DNA of 64,000 bases, taken from assembly GCF_000725885.1 (NCBI RefSeq), contig NZ_JODR01000001.1, positions 124,001 to 188,000 of the forward strand, in the 5' to 3' direction. A program made the translations under genes and the position numbers. This stretch comes from Streptomyces albus subsp. albus (GTDB lineage: Bacteria; Actinomycetota; Actinomycetes; Streptomycetales; Streptomycetaceae). Below the pieces are notes generated by a model that did not search any database, was not told the origin of the DNA, and saw only the letters and a program-made list of their open reading frames with translations. This document shows, in pieces, positions 34,614-43,016 of the stretch. How positions within the stretch are numbered: the stretch's first letter is position 1; the number at the start of each line of letters is the position of its first letter.

Positions 34614-35987
34614 ATGACTCAGGGGGCCGGTCAAGGACCCGACGTGTGGCACGACGGGGCGACGACAGGCGGCACGGGCACCGCGCGGACGCTCTCGCCC
34701 GCGCAGACGGCCCCGGGTGCGCCGGTGGCCGCTCCACAGCCGGGAACGCCCGGCCTGCCGGTGGACACCACCGGCCCACAGGCCGACCGGACCCCGCCGG
34801 TGGCGCCCGGCGGCCCGCTGAGCGCCCTGCGGACCGGCGGCCCGGTCCCGGTCCCGGCCCCGGTCCACCACGACCCGAGGCCGGCCGCGGACCCGGCACT
34901 CCGGGCGGCACCACCGACGCCCGGCGCCGACCCGCTGACCGTCACCGCCGCCACCCCGCCGCCCCCGCCCGCCCCCGGCGGCCCCGAGCCGGTGGCCCCC
35001 GGCCCGGCCCCCGCCGCGCCGGGCACGCCAGGCCCCGTCGAGGGGATGCCCGAGGAGTACACGCCGACCGCCCGCGACCTGCCGGTCATCGGTGCCGCGG
35101 CGGCCGTGACGGAGGGCCGGGAGCCGACCATGGTGGACGTCCCCGCCGCGGCCACGTCCGGGAACGAGGGCGACGGGCCGCTCTACGTCGTCGGCGACGT
35201 GCACGGCTACCTGGACGAACTGCGGGCGGCCCTGCGCCAGTTCGGGATCATCGACGCCGACAACAAATGGATCGCCGGCAACGCGCGACTGTGGTTCCTG
35301 GGCGACTTCACCGACCGGGGCCCGGACGGCATCGGCGTCATCGAGCTCGTCATGCAGCTGTCGGCCGAGGCCGCCGCGGCCGGCGGCTACTGCAAGGCGC
35401 TGATGGGCAATCACGAACTGCTGCTGCTGGGCGCCAAGCGGTTCGGGGACACGCCCGTCAACTCGGGTGCCGGCACCGCCTCGTTCCAGGCGGCCTGGCT
35501 GCTCAACGGCGGGCAGCGCACCGACATGGAACGGCTGGCCGACCACCATGTGCAGTGGATGTCCCGGCTGGACGCGATGGCGCTGGCCGACAACCATCTG
35601 CTGGTCCACTCGGACGCCTCCTGCTACCTGGACTACGGCTCCACCATCGAGGACGTCAACGACGCGATCACCGAGGCGCTCCAGCGCAACGACGCGGAGG
35701 AGACCTGGGAGCTGTTCCGCAAGTTCACCAAGCGGTTCGCCTTCCGTGAGGAGACCGCGGGCCCGGCCGCCGTCCGCGACATGCTGGACACCTTCGGCGG
35801 CAAGCGGATCGTGCACGGGCACAGCCCGATCCCGTATCTGCTCGGCGAGGTGGACAGCGAGGACGGGGAGAGCGCGCCCAACGTGACCGGCCCCCATGTG
35901 TACGCCGACGGGCTCGCCATCGCCATGGACGGCGGCGTGACCATGGGCGCCAAACTGCTGATCGCACAGCTGCCCCTGGTGCAGTGA
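34614..35987 (+). CDS. PPP-family (calcineurin-like) serine/threonine phosphatase
   Basis: Metal-dependent phosphoesterase, about 457 residues. Residues 1-190 are a Pro/Ala/Gly-rich disordered region; the catalytic domain then has YVVGDVHGYLDEL (GDxHG), FLGDFTDRGPDG (GDxxDRG), LMGNHELLLLG (GNHE), a histidine in LLVHSDASC and the final IVHGHSPIPYLLG. These are the ligand set for two metals in PPP phosphatases. ATG 34614 has GGAGG at 34604-34608; in-frame ATG 34599 and GTG 34581 (with GGGGAGG) are alternatives. Its target is unknown; with PtpA nearby, protein phosphorylation control is plausible. Confidence 0.86.
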   Translation: MTQGAGQGPDVWHDGATTGGTGTARTLSPAQTAPGAPVAAPQPGTPGLPVDTTGPQADRTPPVAPGGPLSALRTGGPVPVPAPVHHDPRPAADPALRAAPPTPGADPLTVTAATPPPPPAPGGPEPVAPGPAPAAPGTPGPVEGMPEEYTPTARDLPVIGAAAAVTEGREPTMVDVPAAATSGNEGDGPLYVVGDVHGYLDELRAALRQFGIIDADNKWIAGNARLWFLGDFTDRGPDGIGVIELVMQLSAEAAAAGGYCKALMGNHELLLLGAKRFGDTPVNSGAGTASFQAAWLLNGGQRTDMERLADHHVQWMSRLDAMALADNHLLVHSDASCYLDYGSTIEDVNDAITEALQRNDAEETWELFRKFTKRFAFREETAGPAAVRDMLDTFGGKRIVHGHSPIPYLLGEVDSEDGESAPNVTGPHVYADGLAIAMDGGVTMGAKLLIAQLPLVQ

Positions 35988-36302
35988 CACCCCCGCTCCC
36001 CGGGGCGCGCGGGCCGCGGCACCGGGGTGGTGCGGGGTGGGACGGCAGGGGCGCACGGAACGCGGTTCGACACCCCTTTTGATTTACGCGCCAATTCCCG
36101 GGCAGGTGTCTCTTCCAGAAGTGATCGGCCGGGGGCACAGCGGTAGCGGGTCGATTTCGTGAACCCACTGCCATCCGGGGCCGTACCGGCCCTACCATCG
36201 TCCTTCCCTCGGGGACTTCTCCGTCCGCCGAACCGTCCCGACCCCTCCCGCCCCACCCTCGTCCGGTCGTCTGAGGCCCTACGCCCTACGGAGCATCGGG
36301 GG
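35988..36302. other. 315-bp intergenic region, nothing recognised
   Basis: Slightly AT-richer around 36065-36100 (CCTTTTGATTTACG). No ORF of credible composition, no obvious RNA gene; it presumably carries the promoter of the membrane-protein gene at 36303. Confidence 0.3.
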
Positions 36303-37253
36303 ATGCACATGAACAGCGCTCCGCACCTGCTGCGTGAAGACCGGCCCGAGTTCGAGCGGGTCCTCGACGAGGCACTGCGCACCGCTCACCGCCGTCCCGG
36401 TCTCGCGGGGATCGGCCGGCGGCTGACCGCCGACCAGCTCCGCACGATGGCGCTCAGCGCCGCCACGGCGATAGCCGCGTGCGCCGAGTCGGAGTACCGG
36501 CAGTTCGTCCGGCTGCGCGAGGAGCTGCGCCGTCCGCACGACACGCCCGCCCCCGCCCCCGAGAGCGACGCGGTGGACGACGACGGGACGGGCGGTGCGG
36601 GCGCGGCCGTGCGGGAAGCGAGCGAGGGCGGCGGGGGCAGCGTCGGGGACCGGCTGGTCGGGGCCATGGGCGGGGAGAGCCTCGTGGAGGCGACCGGCGC
36701 CGGGCTGTTCGCCGTCGTCTCCGTGCTGCTGCCGGTGCTGGCGGGGACCGCGGCCGTCATCTTCCTGCTGCTCGGCTACGCGCTGCACCTGATGTCGCCC
36801 GAACCCGCGATGGCGGGCCCCATCCGCAGTGCCGGCTGGGTGTTCGCCGCGCTCGCCGCGGCCGGCGCCCTGCTGGCCATGACGGCGCTGCTGCGGGCCG
36901 CGCTGCGCAACGGGGCGAGTTCGGTACGGGCCGACGGCGGCCGGGGCCCCGACCCCGGGGACAGCAGGCTCTCGGAGGAGGTGGCGCTGGCGCGGGCGGC
37001 GTGGCGGGAAGCCCTGCTGGAGCGGGGCATCGTGCCGTTCCTCCGCACGGCGCTGGCCGACCCCGACTCCCCGCACCAGGCGCCGACTGCCCACGTCCCG
37101 CCGACCGCCCGGCTGGGCTACTCGCACCCGGGCTTCTCCAGCCGTCCGGCCACCGAGCCGGCCCCGGCGGACGGGGGACGAGCCGGACCGCGGTTCAGCA
37201 GCCCGGACTACTCCAGCCCGGAGTACGGCGGGCCACAGACCCCGCCCGCATGA
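36303..37253 (+). CDS. Two-helix membrane protein, function unknown
   Basis: A 316-residue protein. The N-terminal cytosolic part (LREDRPEFERVLDEALRTAH) is helical; two membrane helices follow (VVSVLLPVLAGTAAVIFLLLG... about residues 140-158, given partly; and AGWVFAALAAAGALLAMTAL, about 178-197). The C-terminal tail is Pro/Tyr/Ser-rich (FSSPDYSSPEYGG) and looks disordered. ATG 36303 is chosen (GGAG about 8 nt upstream). It resembles a conserved Streptomyces transmembrane protein next to the PPP phosphatase; role unknown. Confidence 0.75.
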   Translation: MHMNSAPHLLREDRPEFERVLDEALRTAHRRPGLAGIGRRLTADQLRTMALSAATAIAACAESEYRQFVRLREELRRPHDTPAPAPESDAVDDDGTGGAGAAVREASEGGGGSVGDRLVGAMGGESLVEATGAGLFAVVSVLLPVLAGTAAVIFLLLGYALHLMSPEPAMAGPIRSAGWVFAALAAAGALLAMTALLRAALRNGASSVRADGGRGPDPGDSRLSEEVALARAAWREALLERGIVPFLRTALADPDSPHQAPTAHVPPTARLGYSHPGFSSRPATEPAPADGGRAGPRFSSPDYSSPEYGGPQTPPA

Positions 37254-37317
37254 CGCTCGTCCGGCGCCCCCTGCCCTCCCGCCGGCCTGACGGCCCGTTC
37301 GAGCCTCCCGGGGCCCC

Positions 37318-37735
37318 GCCGGCCTGACAGGCGTGCGGGCCTCCCGGGCGCATTCGCCGGACAGCGCTTCGGCTGTCGGACCCCGCACCGCCTGACGGGC
37401 GTGCGGGGCTTCGGGTTCATCGGCCCGACGGCCCTTTCGAGGCCTACCGCACCCCGCACGGCCTGACAGGGCTCCAGCGGCACCCGGCCCCTCGCGGCCC
37501 GGCGATCGTTCAAGCCCCCGGCACCCACCGGCCTGACGGGCGTGCGGACTTCCCTGACTCATTCGCGGGACAGCGCTTCGGCTTGCGGTCCCCGCACCGC
37601 CTGGCGGGCGTTCGGGGCTCCCGGGTTCATCGGCCCGACGGCCCTTTCGGGGCCTCCCAAGCTCCGTCCAGCCGGACGGGCCTTCGGCGGTTTACTGCCC
37701 CGCGCGGCCCGGCGGCTCTTCAGGGGCCCCCGGGT
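37318..37735. repeat. Tandem duplication of a 209-bp noncoding unit
   Basis: Copy A (37318-37526) and copy B (37527-37735) align end to end with substitutions. Conserved blocks include GGACAGCGCTTCGGCT (37359 and 37568), GGGTTCATCGGCCCGACGGC (37413 and 37623) and CGCGGCCCGGCG (37493 and 37703). No gene with normal composition covers the 587-bp gap 37254-37840. The repeat may encode a structured RNA, or be a decayed duplication. Confidence 0.75.
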
Positions 37736-37840
37736 GCATGCCGGGTGGGGCGTCGTCGGGTGCGCAGAACCGTTCCGGCTTCCGGCAGTCGCACAGCCAC
37801 CTAGGTTGTATTCCTATCTAGGCTGTGGTGTCATCTAGTC

Positions 37841-38182
37841 ATGGCTACCGACCGCCGGGCGAGCTGGCTCAAGGGTGTTCTGGACCTCCTGGTGCTCTCC
37901 TGCCTCACCGAGGGCGAGAGCTACGGCTACGCGATCGCCCACACACTCGACGCGGCCGGGCTCGGCCACATCAAGGGCGGCACCCTCTATCCGGTGCTCA
38001 ACCGCCTGGAGGAAGCCGGGCTGGTGCGGGCCGAGTTCCGCGCCGCCGAACGGGGGCCCGGCCGCCGCTACTACCGGCTGACCGACGAGGGCCGCGCGAC
38101 CCTGCGCCACCAGAGCGCCCAATGGGAGACGTTCCAGGACTCCGTACGGCGCGTGCTGACCACACCGGGGGGAGAACGATGA
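37841..38182 (+). CDS. PadR-family transcriptional regulator
   Basis: Small winged-helix regulator of 113 residues: RASWLKGVLDLLVLSCLTEG, then SYGYAIAHTLDAAGLGHIKG and LYPVLNRLEEAGLVRAEFRA are typical PadR motifs. There is no ribosome site before ATG 37841; the 40 bp upstream are AT-richer and carry three CTAG words (37801, 37818 and 37835), rare in such genomes, which may be part of its operator. Its stop overlaps the next gene (ATGA), so it forms a PadR/membrane-partner pair, a layout usually meaning autorepression. Confidence 0.9.
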   Translation: MATDRRASWLKGVLDLLVLSCLTEGESYGYAIAHTLDAAGLGHIKGGTLYPVLNRLEEAGLVRAEFRAAERGPGRRYYRLTDEGRATLRHQSAQWETFQDSVRRVLTTPGGER

Positions 38183-38946
38183 CGACGACCGGGAACTCCG
38201 GGCACTCCGGATACTTCGAGGAACTGGCCGACCGGCTGCGGGCGCACGGGATGGACGAGGAGCGGGTCACCGCCACCATCACCGAACTGCGGGGCCACAC
38301 GGCCGAGTCCGGCACCGCACCGGCCGAGGAGTTCGGCCCCGCCGACGAGTTCGCCGCGCAGCTCGCGGCCCGCGGCGCCGACGCGGCCGAACCGCACGCC
38401 GGCGCCGAGAGGTGGGTGTTCACCAGCGACATCTACGCCGACCGGGACCTGCTCGCCCGGTTCGGGCAGCAGGGCTGGGAGGTGGAGCGGATCGACCGGC
38501 TCGGCCGCTTCGTGTGCCGCCGCGCCACCGAACGCCCGATGCGCTGGGAGTACCGGCGCGAGTACGTCCGGCGCTCGCGGCGTGCCGCGCTCGCCGCCGA
38601 GCTGGCACCCGACGGCTGGGAACCGTGCGGGAGCTGGACGACGCTCAGCTACTTCAAGCGCCCCGTCTCGGTCAGCGCCGGCCCCGCCGCCGAACTCGCC
38701 GAGACACCGCGAACGCCCGAGCGGCGCACCTACTTCACCTCCCGCACCCACGCCCTGATCGCGGTGGGTGTCGTCAGCTGGGCGGTGCTCGTCGTCGTGC
38801 TCGTCACCGCGGATGCCGACACCCGCCTGTGGGTGAGCGTGCTGGTCGGCGGTCTGATCGGCGCCGCAGCCGGCTGGGCGGGGGCGCGCAAGGACCACCG
38901 CAAGGGCACCACCGGAACGGTCAAGGGCGTGACGGGCCCGTCATGA
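38179..38946 (+). CDS. HAAS-like domain membrane protein partnered with PadR
   Basis: A 255-residue protein translated together with PadR. The N-terminal 70 residues (YFEELADRLRAHGMDEERVT) resemble the HAAS signalling domain often encoded next to PadR regulators. A middle domain (WVFTSDIYADRDLLARFGQQ; GWEVERIDRLGRFVCRR) has a DUF2812-like look. Two C-terminal membrane helices (LIAVGVVSWAVLVVVLVTAD; LWVSVLVGGLIGAAAGWAG) anchor it. Such proteins modulate or sense envelope signals; exact function unknown. Confidence 0.75.
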   Translation: MTTTGNSGHSGYFEELADRLRAHGMDEERVTATITELRGHTAESGTAPAEEFGPADEFAAQLAARGADAAEPHAGAERWVFTSDIYADRDLLARFGQQGWEVERIDRLGRFVCRRATERPMRWEYRREYVRRSRRAALAAELAPDGWEPCGSWTTLSYFKRPVSVSAGPAAELAETPRTPERRTYFTSRTHALIAVGVVSWAVLVVVLVTADADTRLWVSVLVGGLIGAAAGWAGARKDHRKGTTGTVKGVTGPS

Positions 38947-38951
38947 CGGGC

Positions 38952-40148
38952 TCAGGGCGCCGGTGACGGGGCCGCCTCGTCCAGCGCCCGGCGGAGGTCC
39001 CGCACCAGGTCGGCGCTGTCCTCGATGCCGGCCGAGAGCCGTACGAAGCCTTCCGGCACCCTGTCGCCGCCCCAGCGTCCGCGCCGTTCGGCCGTCGAGC
39101 GGACCCCGCCGAAGCTGGTGGCCTCCCCCACCAGCCGCAGCCGGGCCAGGAACCGCTCGGCGTGCGCCCGGTCGGGCAGGGTGAAGGAGACGACACAGCC
39201 GTAGCGGCTCATCTGACGGGACGCCAGCGGGTGGGCCGGGTCGCCGGGCAGCCCCGGATGGCGCACGTCGCTCACCTCGGGCCTGGCCCGCAGGGCCTCG
39301 GCGACGGCGAGCGCGTTCCCGGCCTGCCGCTGGGTGCGCACCTCCAGGGTGGCCAGCGAGCGGTGGGCCAGCCACGCCTCCATCGGTCCGGGGATCGCGC
39401 CGACCGTCTTGCGCCAGGCACGCACGGTGGCGGCCAGTTCGGCGTCACGGGTGGCCACGTACCCCAGCAGCACGTCGCCGTGCCCCGTCAGCGCCTTGGT
39501 GCCGCTGGCCACCGACAGATCGGCGCCCAGCAGGAGCGGGCGCTGGCCCAGCGGGGTGGCCAGGGTGTTGTCCACGGCCACCAGTGCGCCCCGCTCGTGC
39601 GCCGCGTCCGCCAGCCTGCGGATGTCGCACACGTCCAGCCCCGGATTGGACGGGGTCTCCAGCCACAGCAGGCTCGCCCCGTCCAGTTCGGCGAGCTGGG
39701 CGTCACCGCCGGTGGGGGCCGTACGCACCTGGACGCCGTTGTTCTCCAGCCGCTCCCGCAGGGCCGCCAGCAGGTTGTAGCCGTCCGAGGGCAGGACCAC
39801 CGTGCGGCCGGGCCGGGTCAGGGAGAGCAGCACGGCGGAGATCGCGCCCATGCCGGAGGAGAAGACGACCACCTCGGTGTCCGGGTCCCCGGGCACCTCC
39901 AGTTCGGCGATCGCCCGCTCCAGCCGGGTCCAGGTGGGGTTGGCGTCCCGCCCGTAGGCGTAGGGGACATCCTCCACCTCGCCCGGCAGGTGGTAGTGCG
40001 CGGCGAAGACCGGGCCCGGCAGCGGGGGCTCGTACGGTTCCTCCGTCGGGAGCCCGGCCCGCACCACGCGGGTGCCGTCGGCGTCGTTGGCGGAGCCGTG
40101 GTCGAGCCGCCCTCCGGTGAGGGGCCGCTCGTCGTCCGGTGGGGTCAT
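38952..40148 (-). CDS. Cystathionine gamma-synthase/lyase-family PLP enzyme
   Basis: PLP-dependent Cys/Met metabolism enzyme of 398 residues. Motifs: PYAYGRDANPTWTRLERAIA (about residues 62-81), FSSGMGAISAVLL (about 95), LWLETPSNPGL, ALVAVDNTLATPLGQRPLLL and the PLP lysine in VASGTKALTGHGDVLLGYV (about 222). It should catalyse gamma-replacement or elimination on cystathionine or homoserine-derived substrates; synthase versus lyase cannot be decided by eye. GGAGGA precedes ATG 40148. Last gene of the minus-strand cluster starting at 42002. Confidence 0.87.
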   Translation of the reverse strand: MTPPDDERPLTGGRLDHGSANDADGTRVVRAGLPTEEPYEPPLPGPVFAAHYHLPGEVEDVPYAYGRDANPTWTRLERAIAELEVPGDPDTEVVVFSSGMGAISAVLLSLTRPGRTVVLPSDGYNLLAALRERLENNGVQVRTAPTGGDAQLAELDGASLLWLETPSNPGLDVCDIRRLADAAHERGALVAVDNTLATPLGQRPLLLGADLSVASGTKALTGHGDVLLGYVATRDAELAATVRAWRKTVGAIPGPMEAWLAHRSLATLEVRTQRQAGNALAVAEALRARPEVSDVRHPGLPGDPAHPLASRQMSRYGCVVSFTLPDRAHAERFLARLRLVGEATSFGGVRSTAERRGRWGGDRVPEGFVRLSAGIEDSADLVRDLRRALDEAAPSPAP

Positions 40149-40213
40149 GGTGCATCCTCCTGCTCGCCCGGCGCCGGGGTCGGTCCGCGGGCCGCCGCCC
40201 GGTGCCCGACCGG

Positions 40214-41131
40214 TCAGCCGCCGAGCGCCGCGCGGGCCGCGGCGCCGCTGGAAGCACCGTAACCGCCGCCGAAGAGCACCGCGTGGACGAGCAGGTGCTG
40301 CAACTGGTGCAGCGGCACCCGGGCCTGCCGTCCGGGCAGCGGGCGGACCTCCTCGTACGCGGCGAGGACGCGGGGGAGTTCGGGGCAGCCGAACAGCTGG
40401 AGCATCGCCAGGTCGGTCTCGGGGTGGCCGCCCTGGGCGGCCGGGTCGATGAGGACCGCGCGGCCGTCCGCCGTCCAGTGCACGTTGCCGGACCACAGGT
40501 CACCGTGGATCACGGCGGGCGGCTGCGGCGGCCCGGAGACCTCCTCGTCGCCGAGGCGGTCGCACAGCCGCTCGATGTCCCGTGCGTCCTGGGGCGCCAG
40601 GTGTCCGCTGTCCACGGCGGCGCGCAGCAGCGGCAGCAGCCGGTGCTCGGCGTGGAAGCGGGGCCAAGCGGCCGGGTCCGCGACCGGTTCGCGGGGTGAG
40701 GTCAGCGGCAGCGGCCCCAGGTAGCAGGGCTCGCCGGGGGTGCCCCAGGAGGGTGCGGGGCTCTCGTGCAGGGCGGCCAGGAGGCGGCCGAACCGTTCGG
40801 CGGCGGTCCGGTCGGGTGCGCCGGGCTCCAGCCACTCCAGGACGAGCACGTCGCGTTCGGCGGCGTACACCTCGGGCACGGGCACGGTGCCCGTCGCCCG
40901 CAGCCGGGCCAGGCCGGCGGCCTCGGCGGCGAAGAAGTCGGCGGGGGCAGCGTCCAGCGCCTTGGCGAACACCGCGCCGTCCCCGCCGCCCGGGGCATCG
41001 CCGAGCACCACCCGGTAGGCGTCGCAGATGGAGCCGCCGCCGACGGGGGAGGCCGCCCGCAGTGGCCGTCCCAGCAGTTCGGCGGTCCGCGCGGCCGGGC
41101 GCGGCGCCGGCCGCGGGGACGGGGCGGCCAT
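40214..41131 (-). CDS. Fructosamine/ketosamine-3-kinase family protein
   Basis: Aminoglycoside-phosphotransferase-fold kinase of 305 residues. Catalytic loop VIHGDLWSGNVHW (about residues 195-207), metal-binding LIDPAAQGGHPETDLAML (about 215-232) and an N-lobe FAKALDAAP lysine are those of fructosamine-3-kinases, which phosphorylate glycated lysines or sugar-amines to help deglycation. ATG 41131 overlaps the ptpA stop by 1 nt (TGATG), so they are co-translated. True substrate unproved. Confidence 0.87.
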   Translation of the reverse strand: MAAPSPRPAPRPAARTAELLGRPLRAASPVGGGSICDAYRVVLGDAPGGGDGAVFAKALDAAPADFFAAEAAGLARLRATGTVPVPEVYAAERDVLVLEWLEPGAPDRTAAERFGRLLAALHESPAPSWGTPGEPCYLGPLPLTSPREPVADPAAWPRFHAEHRLLPLLRAAVDSGHLAPQDARDIERLCDRLGDEEVSGPPQPPAVIHGDLWSGNVHWTADGRAVLIDPAAQGGHPETDLAMLQLFGCPELPRVLAAYEEVRPLPGRQARVPLHQLQHLLVHAVLFGGGYGASSGAAARAALGG

Positions 41132-41634
41132 CAGCCGGCCTCCCGGACGTCGAGGGCGGCGGCGACCTCCGAGAGCAGTCCGGGAACGGCCGCCTCGACC
41201 ATCTCCAGGCAGGCGGTGAAGCCCTGCCGCCCGCCGTAGTACGGGTCGGGGACGTCCAGGTCGTCCGGATCGGCGTCGGGGTCGTAGGAGCGCAGCAGCC
41301 GCACCTTGGCCGCCTCGCCGCTGTTGCGGGCGAGTGCGCGCAGTTCGGCGGCGTGGCCCTCGTCCAGTGCGACGACGAGGTCGTACCGCTCGAACCACTC
41401 CGGCTCGAACTGGCGCGCGACGTGGGTGAGCGGGTAGCCCGCGCCCTCCAGCACGGCCGCCGTCCGCGGATCGGCCGGCTCCCCCAGGTGCCAGCCGCCG
41501 GTGCCCGCGCTGTCCACCTCGACGAGCCCGTCCAGTCCCGCGTCCCGCACCTGTGCGCGGAAGACGGCCTCGGCCATGGGCGACCGGCAGATGTTGCCCG
41601 TGCACACGAAACACACCCGGTACACGGCGGTCAC
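41131..41634 (-). CDS. ptpA: Low-molecular-weight protein-tyrosine phosphatase
   Basis: Cytosolic tyrosine phosphatase of 167 residues. The P-loop CTGNICRS (Cys11 and Arg17) follows VYRVCFV, and the general-acid aspartate is in DVPDPYYGG (about residue 132). S. coelicolor PtpA (SCO3921), linked to antibiotic production, lies in the same neighbourhood, so this is probably its orthologue. GTG 41634 overlaps the upstream holin-like gene (GTGA) and its end overlaps the kinase gene. Confidence 0.93.
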   Translation of the reverse strand: MTAVYRVCFVCTGNICRSPMAEAVFRAQVRDAGLDGLVEVDSAGTGGWHLGEPADPRTAAVLEGAGYPLTHVARQFEPEWFERYDLVVALDEGHAAELRALARNSGEAAKVRLLRSYDPDADPDDLDVPDPYYGGRQGFTACLEMVEAAVPGLLSEVAAALDVREAG

Positions 41635-42002
41635 TCCCGGTCCAGCGCCATGTGCAGCGCCCAGGAGACGACCGAGATGATCAGGCCGCCGAGGAACGCC
41701 GCCCCGAAGCCGTCCACGTGGAAGCTGACGTCCAGTTTGTCGGCCACCCAGGAGGTGAGCATCAGCATCAGCGCGTTGATGACCAGGGTGAACAGGCCGA
41801 GCGTGAGCACCAGCAGCGGCAGCGCCAGCAGCTTGACGACCGGCTTGACCACGACGTTGACGACGCCGAAGATCAAAGCCACGACGAGCAGTGTGAGGGC
41901 CTTCTCGCCCCCCGAACCGCCGGTCAGTGCGATGCCGCCGATCAGCCAGGTCGCCACGGCGAGAGCCGCGGCGTTGGCCAGCGTCTTGATGAGAAAGTTC
42001 AT
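41631..42002 (-). CDS. Phage-holin-4-like (YvlD-type) membrane protein
   Basis: A 123-residue polytopic protein of four hydrophobic segments (ALAVATWLIGGIAL; LTLLVVALIFGVVNVVVKPV; LPLLVLTLGLFTLVINALML; GAAFLGGLIISVVSWALHM). This is the Phage_holin_4_2/YvlD family, which despite its name is a widespread chromosomal membrane protein of unclear role. ATG 42002 is first in the operon with ptpA. The preceding 270 bp to the cupin gene contain no other gene. Confidence 0.85.
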   Translation of the reverse strand: MNFLIKTLANAAALAVATWLIGGIALTGGSGGEKALTLLVVALIFGVVNVVVKPVVKLLALPLLVLTLGLFTLVINALMLMLTSWVADKLDVSFHVDGFGAAFLGGLIISVVSWALHMALDRE

Positions 42003-42275
42003 GAACAGATCGTGACAGAGACCGGGGCCGAAGCGGTGAGCCCGGTGACGTGGGACCGGCTGCGGGACCACGGGGTACGACCGGGCGGGACGGGAAGAAG
42101 ACGGCGCAGGGGCGGGCGGAGCCGGGAGGGGACGCGGGGAAGCGCGGGGTACGGCGGCGGGCGGCCGGACGCGGTGGGGCACAGTGGTGCTCGACAGCGG
42201 ACCACAGTGGACGACAGCGGACGACGAGACGCAGCCCGCGCACGCACCGACGGGCAGGGACGAGAGGGGACAGCG

Positions 42276-42593
42276 GTGAAGGCATTCCGGCTGGAGGAAC
42301 TGGAAGCGGAACGCGCCGCCAACGACGGCGCCTATCTGCGGTTCCTGCGGGAGAGGAACATGTCGGCCGGGCTCTACGCGCTCGACGCCGGCGCCACCGA
42401 CCCCCAACAGCCGCACGCCCAGGACGAGATCTACTTCGTCGCCAGCGGACGCGCCTCCCTGACCGTCGGCGACGAGACGACGCAGGTGGCGCGGGGCAGC
42501 GTCGTCCACGTCCCGGCCGGGGTGCCGCACAAGTTCCACCACATCACCGAGGACCTGCGCGTTCTCGTCGTCTTCTCACCCCCGGAAGGCTGA
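42276..42593 (+). CDS. Small cupin-domain protein
   Basis: Single-domain cupin of 105 residues. Conserved histidine/glutamate metal ligands appear in QQPHAQDEIYFVASGRA (H-x3-E type, about residues 48-64) and VHVPAGVPHKFHHI (about 79-92), so a mononuclear Fe, Mn or Ni site is expected. GTG 42276 follows GAGAGGGG. Divergent from the ptpA cluster. Such proteins may be small dioxygenases, isomerases or sensors; the substrate is unknown. Confidence 0.85.
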   Translation: MKAFRLEELEAERAANDGAYLRFLRERNMSAGLYALDAGATDPQQPHAQDEIYFVASGRASLTVGDETTQVARGSVVHVPAGVPHKFHHITEDLRVLVVFSPPEG

Positions 42594-42745
42594 GACCGCA
42601 CCCGACGCTCGTCAGGGTTGACTCAGGGTCGGGTTCAGGGGACGACGGGGGCCACAGCAGCCCCACCGGCTTGCCGACCGCCCTAGCATCGAAGCCAGAG
42701 GGCACGAGAAGCCTTCGACCACACCAAGAGACGGAGCACACACTC

Positions 42746-42961
42746 ATGGACGCGAAAGGCACCCTCGCCGGCCTGCCCTGGTGGGTCACATGGATCGTCA
42801 TACCCGTGATCGCCCTGGTCGTCTTCGGCGGGCTGATCGCGAGCCTCGTCGGCTTCCTCGTCGGCCTCCTGTTCAAGGTGCTGGTCTTCGTCGCCCTGGT
42901 CGGCGGCGTGGTCTACCTCGTCCGCCGCTTCAAGGCGGGCTCCTCCCGCAGCGACTGGTAG
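42746..42961 (+). CDS. DUF5326 small membrane protein
   Basis: A 71-residue protein with two closely spaced hydrophobic segments (WWVTWIVIPVIALVVFGGLI; FLVGLLFKVLVFVALVGGVV) and a basic C-terminus (RRFKAGSSRSDW). It matches the short Streptomyces DUF5326 family often located between ptpA and thiC. ATG 42746 has a modest ACGGAG upstream. Function unknown. Confidence 0.82.
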   Translation: MDAKGTLAGLPWWVTWIVIPVIALVVFGGLIASLVGFLVGLLFKVLVFVALVGGVVYLVRRFKAGSSRSDW

Positions 42962-43016
42962 CCGCCGCTCCGGTCGGCGACGGGCCCACCGCGAAGGCCC
43001 GCCCGCCGGGCCGCCG

